Under the pieces are notes generated by a model. The model was not told the DNA's origin, did no database searches, and saw only the letters and a program-made list of their open reading frames with translations. Made by a program: the position numbers and the translations under genes. Of a stretch of 64,000 nucleotides of DNA, positions 12,089-23,646 are shown piece after piece (position 1 is the first letter of the stretch; every line of letters starts with the position of its first letter). This DNA comes from Cheilinus undulatus. Its lineage: Eukaryota; Chordata; Actinopteri; Labriformes; Labridae. The DNA is taken from assembly GCF_018320785.1 (NCBI RefSeq), contig NC_054877.1, positions 9,370,030 through 9,434,029 of the forward strand, in the 5' to 3' direction.

Positions 12089-12596
12089 TCAGATAAATGA
12101 ATTCTTTGCAGCAGTTCGTCTCATGTGGCTCACCTCAGTTTCATTATCTAACAGTTGAAGAACTTGGCCCTCAAAAGGTTGGTCATCATATTTCACACGA
12201 ACAAATTTTCCAGCTAAATCTGTGCCGTTGTGCATGGATTAGTGAGCATGTGGAGGTGGTCTCTTCAGATCCTTCCTGATTGAAGTCCACATGAACTGGA
12301 TCATAGCAGTTACAATGGCTCCCTTCTTGGCTGCAGAAGCAGGACAGCTCTCTGTGACTTATCTTCCCTGGGCTTAGTGAGACAACCTGGTGTACTTTTA
12401 CGGAGCCTTTAACAACCTGCTGGATGCTGAGATGGCTGCTGCTGAGGTGACTGCTTTTGAGGTGCAGTTGGGGGTGCTGTTGTTCAGGCTCTTGTTGTGC
12501 AGGGTGCTCCTGAAGATTGTCGCCATCTATGGACTCTGGAGCGAGGTTAATCAAAGCCTCAGTCTTTCCCTGCGGTTCCTCTGGTTTCTCTTCCAC
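12089..12596 (-). pseudogene. Decayed repeat-type ORF with SCFC and ICPxQ-like region
   Basis: Read on the minus strand from 12596, a 136-codon frame contains HQVVSLSPGKISHRELSCFC followed by a cysteine/histidine pair. It then shifts frame near 12230 into a stretch starting MHNGTDLAGKFVRVKYDDQP and ending at a TGA at 12089-12091, where related sequences appear to carry a tryptophan. I recall similar SCFC-containing C-terminal regions in many uncharacterised, repeated fish proteins, and the frameshift plus stop indicate a dead copy. The function of the family is not known to me. The frame has no ATG at its 5' edge (it opens with GTG), so upstream exons are missing or lost. Confidence 0.45.
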
Positions 12597-12904
12597 TGTT
12601 CCCTCTTCTTTTCAGCTGCAGAGGTATTCAACAGTCTGACTGGCTAATGCCCTGTTTTGCCAGCCTCTTTTCATCTGAAGTAACTAGACACAAGAAGAAT
12701 GTGCAGGCTACAGTCAAAATCCTGAGACACTAATATGAACATTTTGTATATAAATCCACGCAAAAAGCACTTTGTTAAACTTGCATAATAGACACATAGC
12801 AAGTGATCATTGCTTCACATACATAGACAAAATATGCCTCAAAACGTTAAACAGAATTTTGTGTTACATTGTACCAGTCACCAAAAAGGTCAAATTATCA
12901 GTAT

Positions 12905-14000
12905 CTTAAAGGGATACCTCAACCTAGTTTACAGAAGCTGTTCTGACCTCATTTAACATCACAGCCTGGATCTTTGACTCACTGTGGACTTAGAAAAGAA
13001 ATTCACAAGTTAAAATAGACTTTTAAACGGTTGTTTATGCCGTTGTAAGAGGAAGAGCTGCAGCGCTGGCCTCTGTGACCATCCAAGCAGCACTTAGCTT
13101 GTGTTACAGCCTCAGGCAGGCTGACAGAGACAGCACACTGACTTAGTGGTGGTACAGCTGTCAGACTTTGAGAGGAAAAAACACGTGTTTTTGCCTGCTA
13201 ACCCACACTGTGGCAGATACGTTGATGTCATTAACAAGCATTATCGCGATTGGTCGGTAGAGTCCAAATCTCTACTGTAGGCCAAATTTGTATCATTTAT
13301 ACCGTCTACCGCATATACCGCGCACCCTTAGTTGTGACCTGCACATTCACCACGCTATGAAATAATAATGTATAATTATGTATGGAAAAATGTTTCAATC
13401 ACTGCAGGATTGGATAGAGCTGCAAAATCCTCCATGGTTGTGACACATGTTCGTGCGCTGTCCTCTTCGCCAGAGGCAGACAGGTCAAGCCTTTTAATTG
13501 ATGGCAGCACCAGATGCCAATCAGAACAGCACAGACACTTTATTTCTGTAGGCTAAGCCCCACATTTACACCACGAATCCATGCCGGCTCTGAGTCTCTC
13601 CTCAGCTCCTGGCTGTTCAGCAGCCTCGGCCTCTCTTTTTCCAAAACCTGCAACTCTTCTTCTGTGTATTCTGGCTCAAATAAATACTCGTGTGGGTCTT
13701 GGTTGGTTAAAAAAGAAAGTCGTCCTCTTGTCATGATTATTTCATAGCGTGGTGAATGTGCAGGTCACAACTTGTCCACGAGAGCGTTTTGGAGTTGTTG
13801 TATTGTGTATTTGATGAGTTTGATGAGGGAAAGCCAGAAATACCATGTGTCTCCGTAGCGTTAGCTGAGCAGCTGGCATCTCAGCCCCGCCGATCTAAAA
13901 ACAGCTTACACCAACAACTAAAGGTAACAAACCTACTCCTAAGACTATAGGAATTATGGCAATGGGCGAATTTGCCAAAATGTTGAAGTATTCCTTTAAG
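12905..14000. mobile_element. Kolobok-like transposon relic with TTAA ends
   Basis: The left end reads CTTAAAGGGATACCTCAAC (12905-12923) and the right end is its near inverse, GTTGAAGTATTCCTTTAAG (13982-14000). TTAA at both junctions fits the 4-bp target duplication of Kolobok (or piggyBac) elements. Minus strand 13734-13540 carries a frame with YLFEPEYTEEELQVLEKERP, a motif I associate with repeated fish proteins that carry a P2X7-like C-terminal module; no complete transposase is present. A perfect 36-bp inverted repeat lies inside (separate entry). Confidence 0.6.
13331..13771. repeat. Internal foldback with perfect 36-bp arms
   Basis: Positions 13331-13366 (GTTGTGACCTGCACATTCAC...) recur as an exact reverse complement at 13736-13771. 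The loop is about 370 bases and contains the minus-strand EPEYTEEEL frame. This pair lies well inside the terminal repeats of the 12905-14000 element. Confidence 0.9.
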
Positions 14001-14009
14001 AGAGCTTTA

Positions 14010-15125
14010 CTGACCTTTCTGCACAGTCGTGGGGTCCTTGAGAAACTCCTTTTCTGATGCAACTTCCTGTCACATGACTATGAGAATTCTGTATGATACA
14101 ATATTGCTCCTGAATATCTGTAAATCATATAATGTAATTTTAGTTTAAAAATATGTATTTTTATATTGAAAATGTGCTTCAGACACCAAAATGGACACGT
14201 CACGTCATTGACCCATGAAAGGAAGAGCTGGTCACACTTTATTATGTTTTCTATTGAACTTGCATGCAAATAAATGAAAAACTGACGTTTCTCAGTCATT
14301 TTCACATTCCAGTGATGTGTAATCTGTGTTAAAAAACAGGCTAATAACAGGATGAACAGCTCGGGTCAATGTTCGGTTCAGTTTCTACTGTTTCTACATT
14401 TCTTTGTTAAAAGACAAACAAAGAACAGCGTTGAGTGTGAAACAAATCCACCTGGCGTGCCAGGTTGCCCGTTAGTTGTATGTGAGTGGAATTCTGGAGG
14501 TTGGTCAGTGATGAGAGTCTAGCGTGAACTCTGGACCTAAGTTCACGTTTTTAGTCTATTTATGACATCGATATTCAACATGGGTAAAATGTCTTTACTT
14601 TTTAAAATACAGCTGAAGTCGTAGCCCTCCGATTACGGTATCCATGTGGTTCTGTAACGTTTTTATTCCAATTATCTCTGCTGCTGTCACAGCCAGCAGG
14701 TGGCAGTAGACACCGCACTACTTTCGCAGTAATGGCGGCCACTCAAGATGGTGGCGCGCACAAACCAGCAGCAGAATTTGTCTTTATGGGCACCACAAAA
14801 TCTTGTGGGGGCTGGCTTGACCACAGTCACAGAAAACACCAACAAATCATTGTACCAAACTGCTAACCATCTGCAGGATGATTTAAGAAACCGTGCTAAA
14901 ACTGCATTTTAAATTAGCTTCATTACTTACCTGAGGGTATTTGTGTGTGTGTTTGAGTGGCTTGGGTAAAACCTCTAGGCTGAATCCTGAAACCTGTACT
15001 GCTGCAGCTGAAAGGTGAAGATAATCAGTGAGCAGCTGCAGCCAAACCAATCAGGATAAAACATCAAACTCTCCTGAGTGTAGTGAGAATCTATCCAGAA
15101 CAACTAAAGATGAAACCACAATCTA
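14010..15125. other. Intergenic DNA; one small repeat fragment
   Basis: No gene seen. About 14385-14475 (CATTTCTTTGTTAAAAGACA and later ACAAATCCACCTGG) resembles parts of the helicase-like insertion at 29102-29530. Confidence 0.4.
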
Positions 15126-15129
15126 AGGT

Positions 15130-17119
15130 TGTTGATATCACACCCTCTAGGGAGGAAAGATAATGATACAAGAGGGGAGAGATCCTTTCTCCTTCCTAAA
15201 CCTACACCTTCAGAGATCCTTCAGGAATGTCACTGAAAGTGGGGGGGGATTCTCTTTCCCCCATGGCTGACAACTTATCAAGGAACCACGTTCGAAAAAC
15301 AAGAGTTTCTCAGGCAGTAGGACTCTTAAACTGCCATTTTGATGAAAGACAGCTCCCAGCAGAGATAAACACCTTAAAATCTGAATCTTTCGATTGGTCG
15401 ACCAAATGGTGAACCTCCTCAGACTAAATCCTGTCTTCCTGAAAGCTGTAAGAAACTTTGCACTACGCCTCATAAATCTAAGGACTCTTGTCTTCCTACA
15501 GAGCCGTGGCAGAAAGCAGGCGCATATCGTAAATTCCCGGTGTTATCTCGACCACATGAAGCTGCAAGGATTGGAAGTATCAAAAAACTGTCTTAAATGT
15601 TATGTTTCTAACAGGACATGTTCATATTTGGTTGAGTCTGTTTACAAGGAACAGAATGACGTGTCATACTAATCTCTGGCATCTTCCCTTACTGAATTAT
15701 GGTTTTATGATATAATTTAGTTGTATTGCTCCAAGTTGACGAACAGAGACTGAAAATCGTCCCTGGATCAACATTGCCACCTTGTGGTCAAGTTCCGTCA
15801 CACCCAAATGCAGAAACATTTTCTAATGTATAATTGTGCGTATAAACAATTAACTGTGTTTCTAATGTTTGTGTGATAGTTTATTGATAGTATTCTAGAG
15901 TTTTTATAACCATGTTGTGTTATCTCTACATTATCCGATTAACTTGATGATCTGGTGGAGTGGATTTAATCAAACACTGGGAGGGCTTCAAAACCGAAAC
16001 CCCTCCCTCTTGTATAAGAGTAACTTCAGAACTCACAAGAGTTCAGAGAGTGTGGAGAGTGTGGAGTTTGGTGAGCAGTTCCAGCGGTCAGGTCTGGACA
16101 GTCCAAGAAGATGCCCGCTGAGGAGAGCTCTGTTGAGTCTCCTTGGGCCTCCTAGGCCCATTCTTGATCCAAGCGTTGTGCCAAGTCTGATAAACAATCA
16201 GACTTAGAATTTTTCTTATCCAGTACAAGATTTTTCCTAACTTTTTTATAGCTTCGTGCTAGATTTTTGTAACGCAGAGTTTTTGTTTTTCCTTTTTATC
16301 ACACAATCGACTTCACTGTGAGCCAGCAGTCACGTGGTGTCGATGCGTTTGAGTTTATCCGATTTTTTAATTGGACGATCAAGAGCTGTTTTTGGAACGA
16401 GAGACAATCCTTCCCAGAGTCCGTGGACAAGAGTCTGTACAGCCGTCCCTACAGTCTAAGCGACCCATCGGCGCTGCAGCGGCCCAGCTTGAACCCATCC
16501 GGGTCGGACCAGAGTTGGCACGCGGTAGCTTCGGGCGTTCAGAACTTGCCAGGCGCCTTCCTCCGGGCCCCTCCAGACGGGTCCTCTCCTCCTCGCCTCC
16601 GTCGAACGGCTGGTATGATCCAATTCATCTCTCTGGTGCTGATGTCTCCAAAGTTCCAATAAATTAGTTCAGATCTATTATTCTTCGAAATTCACGCTCC
16701 AAATTCTTAACGTCGGTTAAAATTTTTCTGTTAGGATTACTAGAATAATCCACTCTCACCAACTAAGTTAGCATCCTTTCTCTTTACCATATTTAATCAT
16801 GTTCTGTTTATTCATTTACATTATCTATTCATATAACCTGTGATTTATGTCTGTTATTTTGTGATTCTATAATAAATCTTCAAAAGACAGTCGTAGTTCG
16901 GGAATTCATTCTATTAAGCAGAGAAATAGAGTCAATGTTGTGAGAATTTACTACTTTAGAAGTGAGATTGATTTACAGTTAATGTTCTTGTTAATTAATT
17001 AAAGGTTTTGATTAATTAATATTTACAATATTTTATTGGTTATTAAATAACCAATCCGCGTAAGCGGTGGTGCCCTATCTTTATGAGATTTACTTGATAA
17101 TATTAATTTATTATCAACA
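15130..17119 (+). mobile_element. Probable solo LTR of an endogenous retroelement
   Basis: The proposed ends are the perfect 8-bp inverted pair TGTTGATA (15130) and TATCAACA (17112-17119), the usual TG...CA layout of an LTR. Inside are a promoter-like TGTATAAGAG near 16011, a GAGTGTGGAGAGTGTGGAG repeat just after it, and AATAAA near 16871, fitting U3-R-U5 order on the plus strand. No gag, pol or env sequence is visible, so this would be a solo LTR. At nearly 2 kb it is long, and I could not find a target duplication, so the exact ends are uncertain. The several short frames across it are not recognisable proteins. Confidence 0.45.
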
Positions 17120-17925
17120 CATTTTCACTACATGAGCTTGTGTTCACCACAGACCTTATTTCAGGCATTTAACTGACAAACTCAGTTAAAAATCCCGTAA
17201 ACTTTCAGACAAAGGAACAGGAAGTGCTAATATGCTAACTCATTCCACGTTTTAGGACAACTCTATAGGGCCATAGAACCCCCCCAGAAATGTTTCACTT
17301 TGAAAGTCTAAAATGTATATGAACTAAAACATGATTTTAATGTTAAGATGTAAATCTTTATCAACTAAGAAATTTCATTTTTTTCCCATAAAATTAATGA
17401 CTCTTTTACCTCTGAAATTCTGAGTTTGTTTTCTCAGAAATATCTGATTTTATAATCTCGAAATTTAGCCCCCCTCCCCCGTGTTGAATTTTTTGCAAAA
17501 AAATGAAAGGATCCTCTACTCGTAAAAACCACCCATATGCCGTCTTACAGTATGTTTCTATTTTAAAATAATATATCACTGGAGTCAGGCCATTTTTATA
17601 TTACCATTTATATTACCATTTTTCACGATTTTACATTTGTCATTAATCAGTGCTATTAGTCACCCTTCGCATCTGTCAGTGGTTAAATAGAAAGTCACAG
17701 TCAGAAGAAACGCTCGCCAGCTTTCATTAGAACGCATGGATTAAGTGGTGAGAGTCCAACACAGTAGTGACGGCTAGTCAACTTGTGTTTTTTCTCCAGA
17801 TATGTCAGATCAGTCGATCTCCAGAGAATTAATTCTAGAACAAAAACAAAGAACATGAAATAGAGGGACTGGAGGTGATGTTTGAGCGACATGTAGACTG
17901 AATACTCGCATTAAGAGGAGTTAGT
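17120..17925. other. AT-rich intergenic DNA
   Basis: No gene, RNA or clear repeat end recognised. Confidence 0.4.
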
Positions 17926-17929
17926 ACAG

Positions 17930-18480
17930 GAGAACATTTAATGTATAGAAAGCTATTTTTATTTTTTTGTTTTCAATATTATTTTGATCCCTTATTCTCC
18001 TGTACTAGCAGACACACGGAGCTCTGTCTATCCAAATCTCCCTTTGATTTGTAAATCAGCTTTAATTTGTACTTCTTGGGAAAATTTAATATTCAGTTTT
18101 TACTGTTTTTAGGATTGATAATGCAGAAGTACGGAGTGACAAAAATGCATGTACCAGTAAAATAATTTTATTATTTATCTCCCAAGTAACTGTCAAAGTG
18201 AGACACCTGGGCAGGTGTGATGAAACCTTTCTTACACATAATTTAAAAATGTCTGCACAGGAGAGCTGGGATTTAGTCTCTTTTCTAAATAAGACTATCA
18301 TGAAATGATTTTGTTTTCCCCTTTTATCTTATTTTTTGTTAAAGCAAAAAGTGATTTTTATTTCATAATAAGTTTGTACCAAATCTTTCCGTATTTTAAT
18401 GAATTGTAAGTAAAATAAATTGTAGTCTGTGAATCAAGATTCAAATCGAATTGTCTCTAGGAGAGATGCACACCCCTAGT
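17930..18480 (+). repeat. Dispersed repeat, copy A (inverted partner at 38270-38890)
   Basis: Shared blocks include CTAGCAGACACACGGAGCTCTG, TTTATTATTTATCTCCCAAG and the GGTGTGATGAAA region. They recur in the same order as the reverse complement between 38580 and 38860. The segment ends in AGATTCAAATCGAATTGTCT, similar to the GATTCGATT-rich end of the other copy. No coding capacity. The family is not recognised. Confidence 0.7.
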
Positions 18481-18484
18481 TTTC

Positions 18485-19690
18485 ATGAGGACAAGATTTT
18501 TTCCGGTAAACAGAGTTTAGTCAGCTTAATTAAACATTTTGTAACCAGCTTTTGCAGATCAGGTTTATAGGTTTTAAATTTTAGTATCCTAACTGTTACC
18601 TTAACTCCTGTCCAAACCCTAAACAGAAGATTATTCCGATTTTATTTGCAAAGTTTAGCGTGTATTTCCATTCTTGTCTCAGATAAATGGTCTGTGAGAG
18701 TGGAAAGGTCTTCAGCCTGACTGTCGTCCAACACTCTGGAGTTTAAACGGCGTCAGAAAATCTCCGCCTGGTGGAGTTTTGCTGTTACTTCAGCAGAGAG
18801 TTCCCATTGTAGTCAACACTAAGAGGAACAAAACTGTTTACATGTCAGTGATACAGCTGTTTGAAAGTCTGAAAGCTTTTCCTTTAGAGGGGACATGTTT
18901 TACCCTTTTAAGACAAGTTTATGTTGTTCTCAGAGGTCCCAAAAAACATGCCCGCATAGGGGCTAGAAGGTGGGTGCTGAGGGTGTTGCAGCGCCCCCTG
19001 TTGGTAGGCAGTATGAGGACACAGTGTGTAAACAATTACAACTTAAAGACCATGTAAAGTAAAAAATAAATCTGTATTTAGGTTTGTTGTATGATAGATC
19101 ACTGTGTTATGAACCCCCAGGTCAAATTTCAGTCACATAAAGCATCTCGAAGTTTACAAAATTAAGCTTCAAATCATGAAAAATGAGGCAGTAAAATCTG
19201 CTCCAGGATGGTGTGGGTGTGTCTGTTGAATGAGCTTAAACCACACCCACTCAGGACACGGGTAGTCTGCAGCATTAACCCCCTCACTCATGGTGTCATA
19301 CTTGGAAAAATATTTTCCCCTAAAAACATGAACCAATAAACAAAACATGCAGAACTATAACTTTGCAATGAAACATGAACATTATAGAGCAGTACAAGAG
19401 TACAAGACTGAATTCCTTTGCAGAAAATGAACCAGAAGTCCCTGCTCCAGGTGACTGCTTCCTTCTACAATATTGTAGTGTCAAAGGGGCGGGGTCATTC
19501 TCTACTGTGGGCTCATGACATCGTGAGCCCACATATTGGCCCCGCCCACATGAAACCAAACCAGGAAAGAGATGAAATGGCTAAAATCCAGAATTCAGCC
19601 TCATGTAGATCTCAGAGTTTTCACGTTTACAGCAACCATATTCCAACATAGCTAGAGTGTTAAGACAAAAACTTTGGATTTCACTTTACA
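18485..19690. other. Intergenic DNA with a small MITE scrap
   Basis: No gene seen. About 18890-18955 (GGACATGTTTTACCCTTTTA and GAGGTCCCAAAAAACATGCC) matches one end region of the TTAA-type miniature element found intact at 32302-32827. Confidence 0.4.
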
Positions 19691-19867
19691 GGGTCTTTAA
19701 AAATAATTAGCCTCTTTTTTTTGCAACAGCGTGTCGTACATTTCCTGTCAGAGGTGAATGAAACATATTCTAAATATTATCCTATTTGATTTAAATAAAT
19801 TAATTTCTCCAACCTGACAACAATCGACATCACGTCAAGTCAAAGTGCATCGACAAGTCTTGCCTGC

Positions 19868-20197
19868 ATGCAACTCACTCTTCTGTGTGAACTTACGAAG
19901 GAAAAGGGATTAAAAACAGCCACTGTTGTTGCAGGTTTTCTGGGTGGCCTGCATCCACAAACTCAGGAGCTGCTGAGGGAGGTGGAAAAGTTAGTAGAAC
20001 CTTGCCTCTGCCTGCGCGTGTCTGTGGCCTCTTATGAGAGGTCATTCTCCACTCTTAGGCGGTTAAAAACAGGGTTAAGGAGCACTGTGAATCAAAAAAG
20101 ACTGACACACATGGCTCTGCAGCACGTCCATCAGGACGTTTTGAACGAGTTGGACACTGTGCCTTTGACGCAAATCTTTGTGCAGCGCACAGCGTAG
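19868..20197 (+). pseudogene. hAT transposase C-terminal (dimerisation) fragment
   Basis: An open frame of 109 codons carries LRVSVASYERSFSTLRRLKT, then GLRSTVNQKRLTHMALQHVH and NELDTV. This is the hAT-family dimerisation region as found in ZMYM/TTF-type hAT transposases. In that family this region lets the transposase multimerise. The upstream BED/TTF zinc finger and catalytic core are missing, so it is a 3' fragment even though this stretch has no stop until its natural end. I did not find the element ends. Confidence 0.85.
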
Positions 20198-20214
20198 CGC
20201 ACGGCCACCTATGG

Positions 20215-20760
20215 CGTCATCAGCTGAAGTAACTTAGCTCACAGTTATATTTTGCTGTAGATATATGTTTGTTATAATTTTAGCTGTACTGGATTTTTGC
20301 ACAGTTTACTTGTGGGTCAGAGACAAAACACACCGGTCAAACGTGCATGTGAAATGTAAATCTAGTGGCTTTTTTTAAACACAGAATAAGCACACAGCAA
20401 CAGATGCACTGTTAGTTGGTGTCTTTGGTGGTTTTAGTTGTTAAAAATATGTTTTACGGTATGAGTTGTGTGTGGGACTTGAACAATGTGGCTGGTGTGT
20501 ATGCGGTGTTCATGGAAAAAGTCAGGGACCTGAGCTTTGGTTTTTGTGTAGTCTTTTGTTGCTCAGTATCTGTGCCTTTGCAGAAAAATTAAGGAATAAT
20601 GATTTCATTTGATTCACGTGTGTAAAGTCAAGAACATTTCTGGTATTCTAATGTAAGCGGCATTTCAAAGGTATTAAAGCGGCTAACGATATAGTTTTGT
20701 TTTGGCAGAATCTGAAGTTGTGACGCTACTTGAATGAAGGTGTGTAAGCACCTGCACATA
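20215..20760. other. Intergenic DNA
   Basis: Probably the 3' flank of the hAT fragment; no gene or further repeat signature seen. Confidence 0.4.
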
Positions 20761-20766
20761 AACAAT

Positions 20767-21371
20767 AATGCATGCACTTTTACCTTGCAGCGCCCCTCTG
20801 CAGAAACATGTTCTCGCACGCATGCATGCCTGTGAAGTCTGTTGCTGATAAAACACTCCAGTATTAGATTTTTGCATGTCTAAAACCTCTCTGTTTCAGC
20901 CCTGCTCAGATCAAGCTGTTTCTGTGTCTGTGGCTTTAAATGTTGATGAGCTGTCTGACTCCGCCGCTGACCACACACACACACCCACACACACACACAC
21001 ACACACACTTTTTTCCAAAGTTAAGGACCTGATGGGGATTCAAACCACCACCTCCCAGACCAAAGTCAGCAGGGTTACCCACTAAGCTATCCAGCATCTC
21101 AGCTGGCAGCTGAGAGGAAGATCAGGAGAGGAGGGTGGAACTTTCTTCCAAGTGGGAGGGCCAACCAAACCTGGGGGCGGTGCTAACTCCCCGCATGACA
21201 TAATGAGGGGAAAATCTGAGAATGGCTTGATTCAGCACACATTTTCTAAAAGGTGGAGAAAGAGAGGGTTGAAAGGAGTGGATTTTTCTGGTACTTGAGG
21301 GGATTATGGACAGACCAGGGGCACATATTTTTGTTAGAAGTGATTTTTGTATAATATGTCTCCTTTAAAGT
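20767..21371 (-). mobile_element. TTAA-type miniature element, copy with expanded CA repeat
   Basis: The sequence from about 20800 to 21371 matches, in reverse orientation, the miniature element at 32302-32827: GCACTCCAG-type block, GACTCCGCC block, CTCCCCGCATGACATAATG, CAGCACACATTTTCTAAAAG, and the end ATAATATGTCTCCTTTAA. A (CA)n run at 20972-21008 has grown where the intact copy has CTGACTCCGCCCCTGACTCC. The left end is degraded. Confidence 0.7.
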
Positions 21372-21374
21372 TTG

Positions 21375-22005
21375 ATTTGTTTCAGTCTAGTCCAGGAAAG
21401 AGCCCACACTGCTCTCCGTTTATATAAATATTCTTTATACATTACATCCATGTTACATTCTAAAGAAATAGAAATACAGCCAACAGCAAAAGTCACATTC
21501 AAGTCATTTCTGTGCTGCACATTGAGGGGCGTCGGCCCCCAGCCTCCTAAGGCACCAAAAAAAATCAGGAACAGAGACCAAAACCCACCCCCACCCTACA
21601 TAAGCCCCACCAACCAAACACCACAGGGCTCCTGGAAGCTCAACATAATGAGTACAGATGCATCAAAAACACTAGTTTAACAGCTGTATTTATACAGGCA
21701 CAAAGCATCTGAGGATCGATTTGTAAGGACCTTTAAAACCGCCCAGATATGCTACCCGCTCTGCTGTGTTAAACTTCAGTACCATCAGAGCTCCATTTTT
21801 GTGCTATTTTATCTAAAACTTGCCTATTTCTCGGTGTAATTCTCAGAAAAATCTCTAAAAGCATATAAAACCTTTAAAGAAAACACAGTGATAAAGATTT
21901 AAAGATATGGTTTAGCAGTTTCACAAAGATCTGTATAAAACTAAAGCTTCTGAATGTTTTCTTCTCTGATCCATGTTTTGGTATTGATCATGCTGATGCT
22001 AGAAC
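21375..22005. other. Intergenic DNA
   Basis: No gene seen; a short open frame at 21372-21680 has no family features. Confidence 0.4.
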
Positions 22006-22066
22006 TGATCGTATGTTGGCATGGACCTTTGCCCATTTTTACTCCTAAGAGACTCTGCCTCTCTAA

Positions 22067-22684
22067 GGCCCCGTTTACACGACAACGTTCTGCTTCGCTT
22101 ACCGCTTTCATTTCCAAACTGTTCCATGTTCAGACGGCAACATTTTCAAAACGATCTCTGGTCACACGAGACTGCAGAAAACACCAAAAACGATGTAGTA
22201 TACATGCCAGGCCAGTAGATGGCGGTGTGATTTTGAAATGTCCAATATCGCCTTCGGGCTGCCCTTCGACAGCATATGGGTTGAGTCAGAATCTGGTGCA
22301 GGTGTCTCCGCTGATCCAAGTGATGGTGAAGTAAATCAACACTTAAGTACAGTTAAATTCAAAAGAGTGAGGAGCACGAACAGTACACTGGTATCGGCCA
22401 TCTTTGTTTTGTTTTGGGCTTCCCATTCACACATATGTTATAAGCCTGCTCGCGATGGATATTTACTGCAGCTGCAGTGCGCATATCCATTTTTAGAAAG
22501 TGTCGGTTTCCCTGTTTACACAGAGACGGAGACGGGGATGTTTTGAAAAAACTTCCACTGCGGAGCCCGCTTCCAAAAAGTTTCATTTTCAGGCACCAAA
22601 ACGCTGTTGCCCTGTAAACCGACAGCCAAAACACTACAAAACTTTTGCGTTTTCACTCAAAAACGTTGTCGTTTACACGGGGCC
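22067..22684. mobile_element. PIF/Harbinger-like MITE, 618 bp
   Basis: The ends are an inverted repeat, GGCCCCGTTTACACGACAAC on the left and CGTTGTCGTTTACACGGGGCC's matching end on the right. A 3-bp TAA duplication flanks it (22064-22066 and 22685-22687). Three-base TWA duplications are typical of PIF/Harbinger. There is no transposase. It is inserted in an older Tc1-like relic. Confidence 0.85.
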
Positions 22685-22943
22685 TAAAATGCTCCTTTCA
22701 TGACCAGTCATGTTACTGACCTGTTGCCAATCAAGCTAAATGCTCTTCCATCTGTTTTTCATTTGTGCTTCTTACTTTACCAGCCTTTTGATGCCCGTCC
22801 CTACTTTTTTGAGATGTGACGCTATTATCAAATTCAAATATTTTCCTTGAAATGGTAAAATGTCTGTTTCAACATCTAGTATGTTATGTTCTAATGTGAA
22901 TAAGATATGGGTTTGGGAGATTTGACAATCATTAAATTTTGTT

Positions 22944-22949
22944 TTTATT
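22944..22949 (-). other. Candidate polyadenylation signal for marchf11
   Basis: Minus-strand AATAAA about 375 bases past the marchf11 stop codon, the nearest canonical signal I could find. It lies within the end of the Tc1-like relic, so the gene's 3' end may be transposon-supplied. Confidence 0.3.
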
Positions 22950-23323
22950 TATATTTTACATTGTCTCAACTTTTTTGGTATTAGTCTGAGATATGGCATC
23001 ATAAAAAGGCTTGCATGTTCTTGTTTCAATCATCTTTTCTAGCTCTACCTTCGTGAAATAAATGCCACAGTTATCTGGAAGAAAGTAGTTGTATTGTTGA
23101 TGTCTGTATACAGAATAAAACAGCAGGTAATATAAAGGCAACGCCGTCACCTGACTGTAGAGATTTTTGAGGGCCGGCCTCAGAGCAGCCAGTCTTCACC
23201 TGATTAGAAAAGCTTTTAGTATCAGGACAAACATGACTCCACACACAGCTCAGAGAAGCTCCACTCGCTGCCTTTCTGTACAAACGTTCAGATGTTTTGT
23301 TCCTGTATAAATACCACCGGCTG

Positions 23324-23646
23324 TTACACTGACGTCACACGAATCACCACCTCTCCTGAGTCACTGTCCTGGCTGAGGTTGTTTCGGGGCACGAGGCCGG
23401 GGCAGAAAGGGGCCAAACAGAGGCAGGTCCACGGTTGCGGCCCCAGCTGGGTGGGGTTTAAGGGGCCGCTGGGCCCAAAGGTGGCCAGAGGTAACCACAG
23501 CGTCCTGGGGGCCAAAGAAGAATGGCCTGTGCTCGTCTCCTCCATGTCCTTTGCTTTATCGTAGCTCTGAACGTCCCAGTGGAGGTTGACAGCCCGCCAG
23601 CGCATGAAGACGTTGTACACTGCTGCCCCCTCGTGGACAATCAGGC
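23324..23646 (-). CDS. marchf11: marchf11 terminal coding exon 4
   Basis: Acceptor GTAACAG ends at 23647. The exon reads [39 protein letters not shown] and ends [11 protein letters not shown] with TAA at 23326-23324. This is the cytosolic tail with the PDZ-binding end. The exon is GC-rich relative to its flanks. Confidence 0.95.

Larger units (their letters stand above)
22010..22985 (-). mobile_element. Tc1-like relic (right part) split by a Harbinger-like MITE
   Basis: 22010-22066 (GGCATGGACCTTTGCCCATT, GAGACTCTGCCTCT) and 22688-22985 (GTTACTGACCTGTTGCCAAT, ending CAACTTTTTTGGTATT) are collinear with the right part of the nearly complete Tc1-like copy at 44448-45980. The 618-bp MITE sits exactly between them. 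The transposase would be on the minus strand; only its 5' untranslated side remains here. Confidence 0.75.

Noticed and set aside
23328..23336. CRE-like TGACGTCAC site
   Set aside because: It lies within the last codons of marchf11 (V-T-S-V), so the motif is explained by coding sequence.
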